Below are positions 35,162 through 48,944 of a stretch of 64,000 bases of DNA, piece by piece. The translations under genes and the position numbers were made by a program. Within the stretch, counting starts at the first letter, position 1; each line of letters opens with the position of its first letter. Origin of the DNA: Rutidosis leptorrhynchoides (lineage: Eukaryota; Streptophyta; Magnoliopsida; Asterales; Asteraceae). The DNA is taken from the NCBI RefSeq assembly GCF_046630445.1, contig NC_092341.1:218424501-218488500 (forward strand). Reading direction: 5' to 3'. Under the pieces are notes generated by a model that saw only the letters and a program-made list of their open reading frames with translations, was not told where the DNA came from and made no database searches.

Positions 35162-37234
35162 AATATTCCCACACTTGAGCGTTGCTTGTCCTCAAGCAAT
35201 ATCGTCTTGAAATACTAGAATCACTTCTTTATTCTTCACACTTTGTACATCAGTGATTTTTATACGACGGTATAAACAATGGTAGTAACGATATGGTTTA
35301 CAGTCCCACATGACTATAAAAATTTAGATCCATTAAGGAAATTGGATCTTTATGAAAACATTTGATCTTTTGAAAATTAAATCTAGTTTTTACCCTAGAT
35401 AAGTTTTCCGGAATAACCCTTCACCGGTGTTTGCAAAATATTTTTGTGGGTTTGGTGGGTTTCAGATTTGAAAATTTTAGCTCAAAACTTATGGTTTTGT
35501 GTCACCCACTTGCTAACCTTGTATTTGGAAAGCAACACGTCCAGTTTACTTGTCCCGTATATTACCTTTCGGTAAACTACCGTCCGGTTGTAAAGGAAAG
35601 CGTTGAACAAGCAACTGTTAAGGCAATGTCCCCTGACATGCTTTTAATTATGGTCTATAACGTGTCAGACACAATTACTATCCTTGGTAGGAGCAATAGT
35701 AAAGCTCACCCTTATAATTTGTAGGTTTGGCACAAGGTCCTGTCTTTAACCACTATGCAACCACCGTTCTTACGGTTGACACCCGATTTGGTTCAGGTGA
35801 CCTAATGAATTCCAGGTGAATTCCTAAGATTTTACGTTCAATGGTAATGAACGCATTGAAAATGGGTTTTTAGAAAACAAATCGGTTTGTAATTTTGATC
35901 AAAATATTTTCTCGTTCAGGCTCGAGTTTAGATATCATTGAATTCCATGAGTTTGTAATTCTCAATCTTTAAGGCCAATCTCAAGGATTGAGTAATATCA
36001 GGCTTAAAGGCTGATTTTTGATCTTTTAAGGAGATTATCCTTTTTGGGGATTTGATTCATTAGTCTTATCCAGCTAATTTGCATGGTGCCCCCCCATTGT
36101 ACGAGATAAAACCTTCTCATGGTTAGGATAAATCTGACCACTTGGCGACCCTGTTTAATGCTGAGGTCCGTGGATTTTCTGCTGATTTTAGTGATGACTT
36201 TTCTAGGTTTTTTGTCAACCTACAGTTGGTCTGGACGACAACTTCCTGACCTAAATCAAGAAGCGCGTTTCTTTTTCGGAAGACTTTACTTCCTTTTAAT
36301 GATGGGATTGATTCATCGTGTAGATCCATCTCTTCTTTTCTTTCATCGGGTAAAGCAGTTTAGTTTGGTCCAAAGCAAAAGTATTTTCAGTTATTTGTAC
36401 AAAAATATGTGACATATGTTTTGAATAACTTGGAGAATTTTCCCACACTTGGCTTTTATTTTCCTTTTTATTGTCCTCTATTCTATTTTAAATGAATTTT
36501 AACATTTTGGTTTGTTTATCAATTTATGTCCTTTCCGAGGTAACAATAATTTCGGTGTTAAAACCTAGTTTTATCATTCATAAATATGTATAAACATGAT
36601 TTTGAGTTCATTTAATTGAAAATTTTGAAAAATTTTACTAGAATTGGGTAGTCAGTATATAAGACTAGGGCTGTTCTTTATTATCAGAGAGCACTAGATT
36701 CTAATACAACTACTACTTTACTAGTATTTCTAATGGTAACCAAGTGTATAAAGTAAAAATTTTAAAATCCGAAAGAATTTAACCCCTTCCCACACTTAAG
36801 ATCTTGCAATGCCCTCATTTGCAAGAAATCAGTAACAATTTAAATTATTGAGGGTGATTTGTGTGAAAATGATTAAATTTTACCAAAGTTTCCAAACATA
36901 TTTGTGTTTGCTTGCTGAATGATAAATGGTGCATATCATTTGTTTATTCCGTCTTGTTGTTATTTCACATATATTTTGCATCTTGTCGTCAAAATTAGTT
37001 GCTTTTGCTGAACTTAATGCCAGTCTTTGAAAATGCGTTGTTTTACCCTGTTGTGTACATAAGATAATCTGCAAACATATATACATATTTTTGAAGTTTG
37101 GTATATTACCCCACATTCAAAAATTATTAAAATCTAAGAATAAAAGTTAGAAAATTATAAAAACTATTACAATATTAACATAAGTATTAAACGTATCAAC
37201 ATTACAAATTACAAAATAAATAAAACTAAGTAGA
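35162..37234 (-). other. non-coding region between env-like ORF and 3' LTR of the Athila element
   Basis: About 2 kb without a credible ORF. On the minus strand the purine-rich motif AAGTGTGGGAA recurs near 35167, 36430 and 36788, like multiple polypurine tracts reported for some Athila/Tat elements. The copy near the LTR is the likely primer for plus-strand synthesis. Confidence 0.5.
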
Positions 37235-38590
37235 CTAGGGATGATACTGATACCAGTAGGGGTTCCATGCATAACCATAGGTGCTATAAAATGCTTTGGC
37301 TGGGTTATACGTAGGATACGGTGGTTGAATCTCTATAGACCAGGGAGGGAATATGGGCTTTGGAGTAGGAATATAGTTTCTACCTATATGTTGGCAATAA
37401 GCTATGATTTGGTTTTGATGAACTTGCCAATCTTCAAATGCTCTATGTCTAGCATTTTCGTACTCCTGTGAAGCTATAAACCTTTGCATTTCTTGCATTT
37501 CATTTCCCCCTCCTACATTACCTTGCTGTTGGTTTCTCTCAACCTGTGGATGTCTACCATGGTATTGTACTGCGGCGTTATTTCGCCTCTTCAAAACTTT
37601 CGCACCATGGTATACATTTAAACCTATTGTATCGCGGGGTTCTGGTTCTTCGACTAATAATCCTCCCCGACTTATATCCACACCGAGATATTCAGCAATC
37701 AAAGTAATAAATATACTACCTCCTATTATGCTATGCGGTCTCATCCCCTAACCATAGCTGATAAATAATAACTCACACAATAAGGTATACTTACAGCGCT
37801 TTGTGGGTCTCGAATACACATATGGTAAAACAAATCCTGTTCATTTACCTTTTCCTTGTTCTTACCTCTTTGTGTAATCGAATTAGCTAAAAACCTATGA
37901 ATTACTCTTAATTCAGCTCTATCTATATCCAAATAAGAGTAATTTCCCCCTTTGAATCGGTGATGGCTTGTCATTTGACTCCATACACCATATGTATCAA
38001 AATTTTCATCTATCTTTCTACCATTTAGTATCAACCCTCTACAATCGGCAGATGCTAACTCCTCAGGCGTATATATACGTAAAGCCTGAGCCATGTCTAG
38101 TAAAGACATGTGGTGCATCCAACCTCCTAACAAAAATCTAATAAAAGATCAATCGGTTAAACTAGCTACCCGATCATTTAATTCTATACTACACAACAAT
38201 TCTTTACACCATACTTTATATACAGGTCTACGCATGGTGAATAAACGTACCCAGTCGTTAAAAGTAGAATTACCATACCTCTGTGCAAGTAATTCCCTAA
38301 TTGGCCCGGCCAATTCTACAGCTTCTAATGGTCCCCATTCTATGACCCTAGGTACCTCAACAACTTTAGAATGAAGAGTATGCAAACCCCTTTGGTATTT
38401 TGGATAATCTATCCAAAGTCTGTCAAATCTCAGGTTAGGGTGCAAATCTTCCAAGTGCATATCAGAAAATGTCATGACTGGATGAGGTATATCTTGTTTG
38501 TAGTAGTTATCCACCTCCTGTTGTTCCGCATTTTCAGCAGGAGCATTGCGAGCTTGGGATGAAGATTCACCCCTTTCAGTCTGCAAAACA
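37235..38590 (-). mobile_element. Athila env-like / ORF region
   Basis: Minus-strand frames downstream of integrase and before the 3' LTR show features of the plant Athila third ORF (env-like, also seen in databases as Athila ORF or putative plant transposon protein). These include LRFDRLWIDYPKY, an AELRVIHRFLANSI segment and EQDLFYHMCI. A Gln/Pro/Tyr-rich end (PPYPTYNPAKAFYSTYGYAW) closes it. No clear signal peptide or fusion domain was seen, so envelope function is not shown. Broken, with few breaks. Confidence 0.65.
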
Positions 38591-40111
38591 CATCAAACAC
38601 AATTTTTGTGCATCCAAATATGCATTAGTGTCAGCAAAATCATCAATCAAAATAATTACAATGACATGATCAATTTATATCAAACTTAAGCTCATTTTCA
38701 TATTTTCATCAAATCTACACTTTTTCAAATAAGCATATACGAAAATGTTCGCCAAGTTCATAAGCATTTAACTCAAATAACAGGTCAAAATAATCATTAC
38801 TAGCAATTAAACAAGTTTCAAATGGCATTATCTTTCAAAAATCAAGTTCATGAATTTTAGACTTGAAAAAGTCCACTTTAATTCTCAAAATCATGTTTAG
38901 GCTCAAAGTTTGGATCATTTAACTACCTAAACATGTTACACTACTTAATTTAGCAACAATTCATGACAAAAATCGGCCATAACCTATTTATATCAAAAAG
39001 CCCCAAACTTGCTCAAGAACACAAACCCTAGATTACTCAAAATTTGAAGTTTAAGGCTTCTAATCATGTTAAATAGCATCAATCTAGGTTATACAAGCAT
39101 AATACATAAATAATTTAAGCATAATTACACTAAAAAGCATCAAAATCAAATTGGGGAAAAAATTGCTCAAGAACACTAATTTTCGGATTAAATGGTGTTT
39201 AGGTGTAGAAATTTACCGTTTTTCTTGAGTAATTTCTTGATAGCATCCTTCTCAAGATGATTTTAGTAAAAGATTTGATGATTAACGGTCAAAAATTGTG
39301 AATTTGGGGGTGTTTTTTCGGGTTTTTGCGGTTTGTTTTCGCAGTATTTTCTGTGCTGTGGTGTGCAACTGAGCTGTTCCGGCATTTTATTTTTTTTCGG
39401 TATTTCGGTCCCTCCGCGAGTCGCGGTGTTTGACCCATCAAACTCCGCGAGTCGCGGAGTTTGTATTTTTTTTTATATATCTTATACTAATTAAAACAAT
39501 TAAGTAATTAATTTTAAAATTTTGTTTCCCTTGTTATTTAGGACGAGGTCGTTTCGGATCGATGTCCTAGTCCGTCCTTCGACAAAATTTTAAAATTTGT
39601 CTTTTTCAAGCGATTGTTTTAAAAGCTTAGATTTTTTTAGTTTTTTTTTAATGTTTTTGACATACTTTAATTCAATAAGATTAAAAATAATGATAATAAA
39701 AGTTCTCGTTCCTCCCTCGGGTAAAGCAATTTCGGTTCAACGACCTAGTCTTCAACTTACGACGAGTTTTAAAAATCATATTTTTAACTTAATGAGATAA
39801 AGTAAATTTTTGTTTTTAAATTCACACAACTTAAATATAAAATTCAAAATTAATATTAAAAATTCACACCAAACTTAAAATTTGAAATGCATAAAATTAA
39901 AAATTCATATTTTAAAAATTAAAAATTCACACCAAACTTAATTTAAAAATTTATATTATAAATTCACACCAAACTTATATTAATTTTTCAAATATTTACA
40001 ATTTTAAATATATTGATTTTACAAAGTTTACAATATTAATTTAAGATTTATATATTAATTTTAAAAACATGGTAAAAATAAAATTAAAAATCTTTTTGGC
40101 TTTTTATCCCA
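38591..40111 (-). other. non-coding Athila interior with repeats
   Basis: AT-rich DNA with a palindrome pair at 39412-39462, diverged TTTCGGT...ACCTAGT segments (about 39541 and 39711) and three copies of AATTCACACCAAACTTA near 39862, 39926 and 39961. No gene. It continues at 52582 beyond the nested element. Confidence 0.6.
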
Positions 40112-40116
40112 CTTTA

Positions 40117-43100
40117 TGAAAGGACTCGTTCATATACATTATAAACGATTCACAATAGTTGATTACATTGCGAGGTATTTGACCTCTATATGATACATTT
40201 TACAAACATTGCATTCGTTTTTAAAAGACAATCTTTCTTTACATCAAAAATTGACAGGCATGCATACCATTTCATAATATCCACTATTCAACTATAAATT
40301 GATTTAATAATAATCTTTGATGAACTTAATGACTCGAATGCAACGTTCTTCGAAATATGCTATGAAAGACTCCAAGTAATATCTTTAAAATGAGCAAATG
40401 CACAGCGGAAGATTTCTTTAACACCTGAGAATAAACATGCTTTAAAGTGTCAACCAAAAGGTTGGTGAGTTCATTAGTTTATCATAATCATTTATTTCCA
40501 TCATTTTAATAGACCACAAGAATTTCATTTCCAGTTCTCATAAATATACGTCCCATGCATAGAGACAAAAAATAATCATTCATATGGATTGAACACCTGG
40601 TAACCGACATTCACAATACGCATATAGAATATCCCCTATCATTCCGGGATCCTCCTTCGAACATGATATATATTTCGAAGTACTAAAGCATCTGGTACTT
40701 TGGATGGGGCTTGTTGGGCCCGATAGATCTATCTTTAGAGTTCGCGTCAATTAGGGTGTCTGTTCCCTAATTCTTAGATTACCAGACTTAATAAAAAGGG
40801 GGCATATTCGATTTCGATCATTCAACCATATAATGTAGTTTCGATTACTTGTGTCTATTTCGTAAAACATTTATAAAAGCGCATGCATTCTCAGTCCCAA
40901 AAATATATATTGCAAAAGCATTTAAAAGGGGAGTAATGAAACTCACCATACTATATTTCGTAGTAAAAATACATATAACGTCATTGAACAAGTGCAAGGT
41001 TGGCCTCGGATTCACGAACCTAAATTAATTATATATATTTATGTATTGGTCAATATTTGCCTAACGAATTAGGTCAAGTCATAGTGTACCACAATCCTAA
41101 TGCTCGAGACTAATATGCAAAAGTCAACAAAAGTAAACTTGACTCAAAATAATTTCCAAAAATTTATACATGATTAATATATAGTTTAAATATCGTCGTT
41201 TTATATTTTTAAATATTTTTAAAAGATTTATTAGAGTAAATAATATAATTTATTTATTAATAAATAAAATTTTATATTATATTTATATAATAAAATATAC
41301 TTTTATATATATTAAGTAATAAAATTTATAGGGTTCATTTAATATTATAAAGATAATATGATACGTATTATTAAAGTAAGTTATTACACGTAGTAAAATA
41401 TGTTTGTATCAAATATTTATTTGATAAAATAATATCTATAATGATAGTAAGTAAAAGTTGTATTATTTTGTAATAATAATTATTATTATAAAAATACCAA
41501 TATTTATAATTACTAAGATGACATTATGATAAAACGATAATTCCAATTATGATAACTTTAATATTTACGATAATTTTTAATATTATCTTTAAAATAATAA
41601 TTCTATTTAAAATAATAATAATAATGATATTTTATAGTAACAATGACATTTCTATTAAAATGATAATTTTTGTTAAAATGATAGTTTTAATACTAACGAT
41701 AATTTTAATAATATTAGTAATGATAAAAATAATAAGAACAATAATTTTATCTAAATCAATATCTTATAATATTTTAATTTCATCATGATACTCTTACCCA
41801 TTATTTCCTAATCGTTTCGTTTAATAGCTTTTAATCGTCTTTTATATCGTGTTCGTAATAATGATAATAATAGTAATCAAAATAATTAGGTGTTACAAAT
41901 ATTTGTTTTAATTACACTAATATTAGTAATGATAGTTACTATAACATTATTAACGATAATACTAATAATTATCTTAATGATAATATAGTAATAATAATAA
42001 TAACAATAACAATAACCATTTTTAAATAATGCTATATATATTAATAATGATAATAATAATAATAATACTAACAATAATAATAATAATAATTGGATAATAA
42101 TAATAATACTAATTATAACTTTAACGATAATAACGATAGTAATAATAAAAAAAAATAATTTTTAATGATAAATCCCTTTTATTGATAAAGATAATAATAA
42201 TCATAATAATAAGATAAAACTAGAACGACGATAAAAACGACGATAATAATAATCATTTTTAATAAAAATATCGAAAATTCAATTGATTATAACTTCTAAT
42301 CCGTTCATCGAAACCATTCGATATCTAAAGGAAAAGTTCTTAATTTTTTCGCTAGCTTTCCAAGGACATGCATATCTTATACCTTATCTCAACCGCAAGT
42401 GTAACTAATTCAAGATTCAACCTAACCTGTCTAAGGGCAATATCAAAAGTACAAGCATGCATAATCCTAAATACTCGAGCACTAGTCAGGGATACACTAT
42501 TAGTATGTAAAAGTTAAATTATGAGTACTCACGTATCAATATTGAGATTCAATATTGCAGGAAAGGTACGTAGACGCAACGGAAATGATAAACACTATAT
42601 TGACCTCACGAGCATACCCATGAACCATACTCAATCACCTCCATAGCTATAACCCATAATTTCCTTAATCCTATCCTACTCGAAAAACAATTTCGAAACC
42701 ACTCGGACAGCACTCCGTCATAATATTTTATGTATACTAATAATATCTTGAAATAATACGGAGTAAATATATATATGTAAATCGATTGAGAGAGTTTAGA
42801 GAAAAATATTTTCAAGTTTCTATGAAATAATGAAACCTATTGAATTCTATTTATAATAGATTTTTGAATTATTAAAGTGAATTATTAAAGTATGAATTAT
42901 TAAAGTGAATTATTAAAGTATGAATTATTAAAATGAATTATTAAAGTATGAATTATTAAAGTGAATTATTAAAGTGAATTATTAAAGTATGAATTATTAA
43001 AGTGAATTATTAAAGTTAAAGTAAAGTAAAAATAAAGTAAAGGTAAAGTTTAAGTATAGTAAAAGTATAAAACTATGTACGTATAATACGCGTATAAATA

Positions 43101-43771
43101 TATATAATATTAATTTAAATCGTTATATATATTTAATAAAATAAAATATAAATATCGTTATCTTTATCATACTATTTAAGTAATGAGTTGTCAAAAGTGG
43201 TTCTAGATATTTATAAAAGTTATATACGTTTTAATAATAAAGTTCTTTTTAAACTGAAAACGTTTTTGTACGTTTGAAACTAAATAGATCAATCAAGTCT
43301 TTATGAGATTCAATCTTCCACTATCCTTTGTCTAGTTCTCAATGATTGACAATTTGTTCTTATTTATGAATCACTTTACCATTTTCCGAATATTGTTAAA
43401 ATGGAAAGATTTCTCAAATCAACGTGGGCCTTTCAACAGAGATTTATAATCATAATTCAATATATCTGATAATTCAATCATTTGATCTTATCTTCTAATT
43501 CCATTGATAAACATTTTGAAGCAGATATAATCATATAAAATATTTAATCTAATATTTTGTTTACGTTTCAAGTTATAATATATATACACACATACATATA
43601 TAATCATATTCGTTTAATGGTTCATGAATCGTTGGAACTTGGTCGAGGTTGAATGAATGTATGAACATAGTTTAAAATTCTTGAAATTTAACTTAACAAA
43701 TATTGCTTATCGTGTCGAAAACATATAAAGATTAAAGTTTAAATTTGGTTGGAAATTTCCGGGTTGTCACA
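40117..43771 (-). repeat. 3' LTR of the nested large-LTR element
   Basis: 3655 bp, very AT-rich, with TAATAATAA-type stretches (about 41930-42280) and a GAATTATTAAAG minisatellite (42875-43013). The long Ile/Asn-rich reading frames inside are composition artefacts. Confidence 0.95.
42875..43013. repeat. minisatellite in LTR, 11 units
   Basis: Eleven copies of GAATTATTAAAGT alternating with GAATTATTAAAGTAT (13 and 15 bp). The other LTR (51704-51831) has ten, so unit number has changed since insertion. Confidence 0.9.
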
Positions 43772-44161
43772 GTACCTACCCGTTAAAGAAATTTCGTCCC
43801 GAAATTTGAGTGGAAAGGTCGTGAATGATAATAAGTATGTTTTCATGATACATACGGACTGAAAATTAGAGTTTTATCATCGGCAAATAATTTGGATAAA
43901 CAATCCATTTATATGAAGAGTACGAATGAAACTAACATAGAAGAGTGAAATGAGTAAGTGTAGATTCATCTTATCATTTGACGTAGATATGATTGATTCC
44001 CAGATTTCAAGGGATTTGAAGAAAATCTTCTTAATAAGATTTGACTCTCCGGTAATCAAGGGAATTAGGATCCGCTTTAAATGCGATCGTCCATTTTAAT
44101 TATTCTGTCGGAGATTTTCTTATAAATTCACCTCCTTCATTTCCTTACAACTCACACCTTC

Positions 44162-44776
44162 TGTTGATGCATTTTATGCAAGTCCCTAGACATCTACCCA
44201 CGTCTATTGCAGGTACAACAATTTACAGGCCACCATGACTGCTCGTTATTATCCTATCCGTGTTTGTATGTGGTTACAGGAACTGCAGAAACGAGATTTA
44301 GATGTTTGACTATGTTAGACTTAGTCAGACGTACGAGTGAAGCCTCACTAGTACGGCTGACAGGCTCATACGCACGGTTGATGCTGACCTAAGTCACAAT
44401 TACAACCTAAATGAGAAGACACGAGTGAGTGATCACCCGTACGGCTGATGAAGCCAACTTGTATGTGTGATGAATGAATCGTATGGGTGAGTCAATAGCA
44501 GGGCTATATAAAGTCTTATGTTCTTCATTTTAAGTTAAGCCTCTCATTTGTTACACACACTCAGATCTAGTGAGCTCATCTGATTCTCTCTTAGTCCAAA
44601 TCACCCAGGTGGTGAATAATAGCTCTAGGTGTTGATCTAATCACACTTGATTTAGTTGTGGTTTGACTAAATTAATCAAAAAAACTTAACCTATTCACTA
44701 GAGGGTTTGATTCACTTATTCCACCATTGTGTGAGTTAAATCTATTGATTTCTAAGTTCCTAGTCATGTTTCATCA
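44162..44776 (+). mobile_element. probable solo LTR
   Basis: 615 bp starting TGTTGATGCA and ending GTTTCATCA, flanked by CCTTC and CCTTA, a four-of-five match as expected for an aged target duplication. It has a TATA-type CTATATAAAG near 44510 and a CT-rich, ACACACTCAG-containing leader after it, as in Copia LTRs. No second copy or internal domain is present. Confidence 0.55.
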
Positions 44777-47364
44777 CCTTATATTCTTTCCCCCTCAACT
44801 CATATTTTAAAGTATTCATCAATATGCTCCATCCAGTTCTGATTCTCGATATACTTCTAACTTTCATATCGGTCATTCTTCTTTTTCATCTAGTGCAGGA
44901 AGAATCTATTTACTTCTACTATACTCTTGGGTTTATAGTATTTCTAGTTCTCCCGTGTCTTTATATTGCTATATGCATCGATATATATGGTTTATAATTT
45001 CTGGTTTGTCGTTGGGCTTTATATGTTCCCTTATATTTCAAAGTCTCTGCTTCTGTCTTCTATAATCATTATCATTCACAGTTAATGCTCTCTTTTATTT
45101 GCTGCAATTTATACCCCAATTTCTATTTCGGAGTTTTGTCCTTTCGTTTCTTCTTCTTGCGATTAAGCACCGCTTGTAATGGTCCAGAATTCACAGATAT
45201 GAATTTCGGAATGAACATTGTTAATGTTCTAGGAAGGAAATTGTGATGGCACGATCTTGACTTGTCAAATTACTAGAATACCTTGGAAAAGGCCGAATCA
45301 TCAAGAAATATTTTCTTGATATTTTAGAGGTTAAATAGAATACAAGAGTCGTATAACATGGCACATGATGATGTTATGATATGTGAATCATCATATTCCA
45401 TTTAGAAACTCAGCATGAATTACTGTAATATAATCACGTTGATCAAGTGTCATTATATTATACTAACTCATGCTTCAGTTTCCAATACTACTTCAAAATA
45501 TTCCTATTTCTAAACTTGAATGTTTCAGAATTTAGAAACTAAAATAGTTTCTTTTATGATGTAATACAGATAGCGCGAAGAGGTAAATGATTTCAAATAA
45601 GAAAAATTAAGAAAATATCTTCAGAAATATGGAGGATATTTATAATGAAAGATATGATGATATTTTAGAATTTCTAATATCAGATGATGATGAAGAATAT
45701 TGTCCGCAGGGGTTTAGAGTCAGTAGCAAGGTATTCATTAATGACTTCAGTATATACTGAATCATTTGGATCCTTTGAAGTCAGGTTCAGTCTTTGTAAT
45801 TTGTCCACAGCCTCCTTCCTACTTTGCTCAATCCGTTTTTCAGTTCCAAAACTTCTCTTTTTCTGCGTTTTGCCAGCACACTTCATCATTATCATCCAGC
45901 TTTTACCATTTAAAGTCGTTTATAGTTTTTGCTGCTTCATCAACATTTTTTCCATTTTCGGAGAACCAATTCGTAGTTCGGAGTGTTTTTCAGAAACTTC
46001 ACATTCAAATTAAGTCCAGAAGATAGACATTATATATACACATATAACTGTTGGCGTAGACATGCTGCGAGATTTCAAAATACTGATTGCTAATTCCCAA
46101 TGATTCGTATGGCAATTCTCATTACAAGATGCGAATGAGTAAATGATGGGGTTTCAATAAATAATTATAATGACTTTTTGGAGAGGCTAAAGTCAAAGGG
46201 TAATGAAGTTGTTGGTACATCTGCTAATAATTTGGTGGAATGTAAAAGGTTCACTGGTAACGATGGTGTATATCTCAAGGTTATAATAAGGTTAGTCTGA
46301 CTGAAAAGTCGAAGTTGACTTGCTGGAGCTGTGACAAAACTGGCTACTTTGAATAGGAGTCGCCAAGTTATTTTTGCTAATAAATGACAAAGAATCTGAC
46401 GCGGATACGTTGTTTAAACTTTTACTTTGGTTTCAAGAGTTTTTCGGGTACATAACTGTGGGTAACATGTGGTTGGATCATCATCTCGATTGCTCATCAT
46501 TCGAAGTGTCTTCAAAAATTTTCGAAGGGTTTGAACACAGATTGTAATCGTTAACATACATTTGATATTCTAACACAGTTTTGAAGTCAAAATATAGCTT
46601 GTGAAAGATGTAAGGATCTAAGAGTGATTATTTTGGTCATATCTCAAGTTGAATTTTGAGATTTCAAAATCAGAATATGTAATTAAATTTTGAATGAGTA
46701 TAGTTGTTTTGATTTCTATAAAAGAATGTATATTATTGTGAAAGCAGGGAGTATAATGGATGATTTGCTGAATCAGATTCGAAGAATGTAACATATTAAT
46801 TGTGAATTTATATATCTCTCGGGTATTACCTACCCGTTAAAAAAAATTTCACAATTAATATTTTGTACAAAAGAATTTTATTACAGTCTTTATGAAAAAA
46901 TATATATATGTATATTTTCTTCAGATGTAACATAGATTTAATGAGTTAATGTTAAATTAAACTCATTTGATTTACGGTTGAAACTAGAATTGAATATTCT
47001 CTAAAGGCTTTTAAAAGTACATAACTTTTATGCAGTATTTCTTTAATGACATTGAAATTATGAATCAATACTTCGTTATTTGTTGATGTATGATGTTCAG
47101 TTCTTGGAATTCTTGTGAATTTCGTAAAGTACGAATGATGTTATCTAAAAAGTTTCGGGTACATCGATGATAAAAGTGTAAAATCAAATATATACTTGAT
47201 TTATTATGAATTGGAATTTGTTGAATTGCGACAGAGATTGTAGTTAACGCTGGTTAAGTTGCTGCCGAAGGACGTACATTATTTCATATTTGTAATATGA
47301 ATTAACTGAGTAGTTAAGATTCACACACAATAGCTTAGCACGGAAAGATTTATTTTTTATTTCA

Positions 47365-47480
<116 letters not shown>

Positions 47481-48501
47481 ATAATTTCTTCAGAGGGAAT
47501 GAGTTAATTCTTCATAACTTGTTGATACAATATACACGTTATTGATTCGTAATGATGTCCACAGTGATTCTTGAACTGACGGAGTTTGTGATGTTATAGG
47601 TGTTGTTGATTCTGATGTTGACTGAACTGACGATGCTGGTGACGTTAACGGTACTGTTGATGCTGTTGGTAAAACAAGTTTAACTTGTTAATCACACACC
47701 ATTTTTGTCAGGGTTTCTACTCTTCCTTCTATCATTTTGGTTCGCTTAACTGATTTATGGTTAGGGCTAGATTAGATAATCTCTAAGACTTTAGAGATTA
47801 TATAATCACGGCGGAATATTTCTCCAATGAAGTTATGAATTAATACTTCGTCAGTTATTGTTTTTGGTACTCCTTGGTATCTATGGTGCGTATGACGTTG
47901 ATGCTCGTGGGACAGATTTTGAAGTTGAGGTTTACAACGCGGTTGTGGTTGGAGGTGGTAATGGTACTGCTGGCGTTGATGATGGTGGTACTGGTTATGC
48001 TGCTGGTGCTGCTGGTGTTTGTAATCTCTGCACCATATTCTCCAAAGCCACTACCCGAGCGCGAAGTTCGTTGACTTCTTCTATTATTCCAGGATGATTG
48101 TCGGTCGGAACGAGCGGATAAATAAAATCTAGAATTTGATGTAGTATATAATCGTGACGAGATACTCTGGAAATGAGCGACAAAATGGTGTTTCGGACAG
48201 GTTTGCCGGTAAGTGCTTTAGGTTCTTCGTTAAGAGGGCAATGTGGTGGATGGAAGGGATCACCTTCTTCTTGTCTCCAATGATTGAGGAGGCTACGAAC
48301 CCATCCCCAATTCATCCAGAATAGGTGATGACTAATTGGTTGATCTATTCCGGTCACACTGCTTTCGGAGCTTGAATGGGATTCCATTTCAGAATCTGAG
48401 TGACTTGAACTGATGACGAATTCCGTTTCGTACGATTGGATAAAGGATTTTTTTTTCGATATGAAATGATTTTGGCTAACGGATGGTATTCTAATTACAT
48501 A

Positions 48502-48602
<101 letters not shown>

Positions 48603-48944
48603 TCAAAAGATTTCGTAGATTACGGAGGACTTTGCGGGATATGTCAGGCAAAGTTTAAAGTAACAGATACGATAAGATATGATTTAGGAGATATGCTAAG
48701 ATATGAATTTTTGTCTATACATTATTCATGCAATCAATGCAGCAAGACGTGTCTTAGACTAAAAATGATAAGCAGGTAATTTGCTGAGGATGATAAGTAG
48801 TTAATTTTCGACACAAAATGATAAGCAAAACTTTTGACATGCAGACACGGTCGAAGTCCAGACTCACTAATGCATCCTATCGACTTATCAATTAGACACA
48901 CTAATGCAGACCTGGTTCGCTAAGACCACCGCTCTGATACCAAC

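Noticed and set aside
41549-42074. Ile/Asn-rich and Tyr-rich membrane-like proteins in the large LTR (also near 50377-51034)
   Set aside because: Artefacts of ATAATA-type composition, present twice only because the LTR is present twice.
42875-43013. CRISPR-like direct repeats
   Set aside because: Units are 13-15 bp with no unique spacers, in a eukaryotic LTR; this is a minisatellite.
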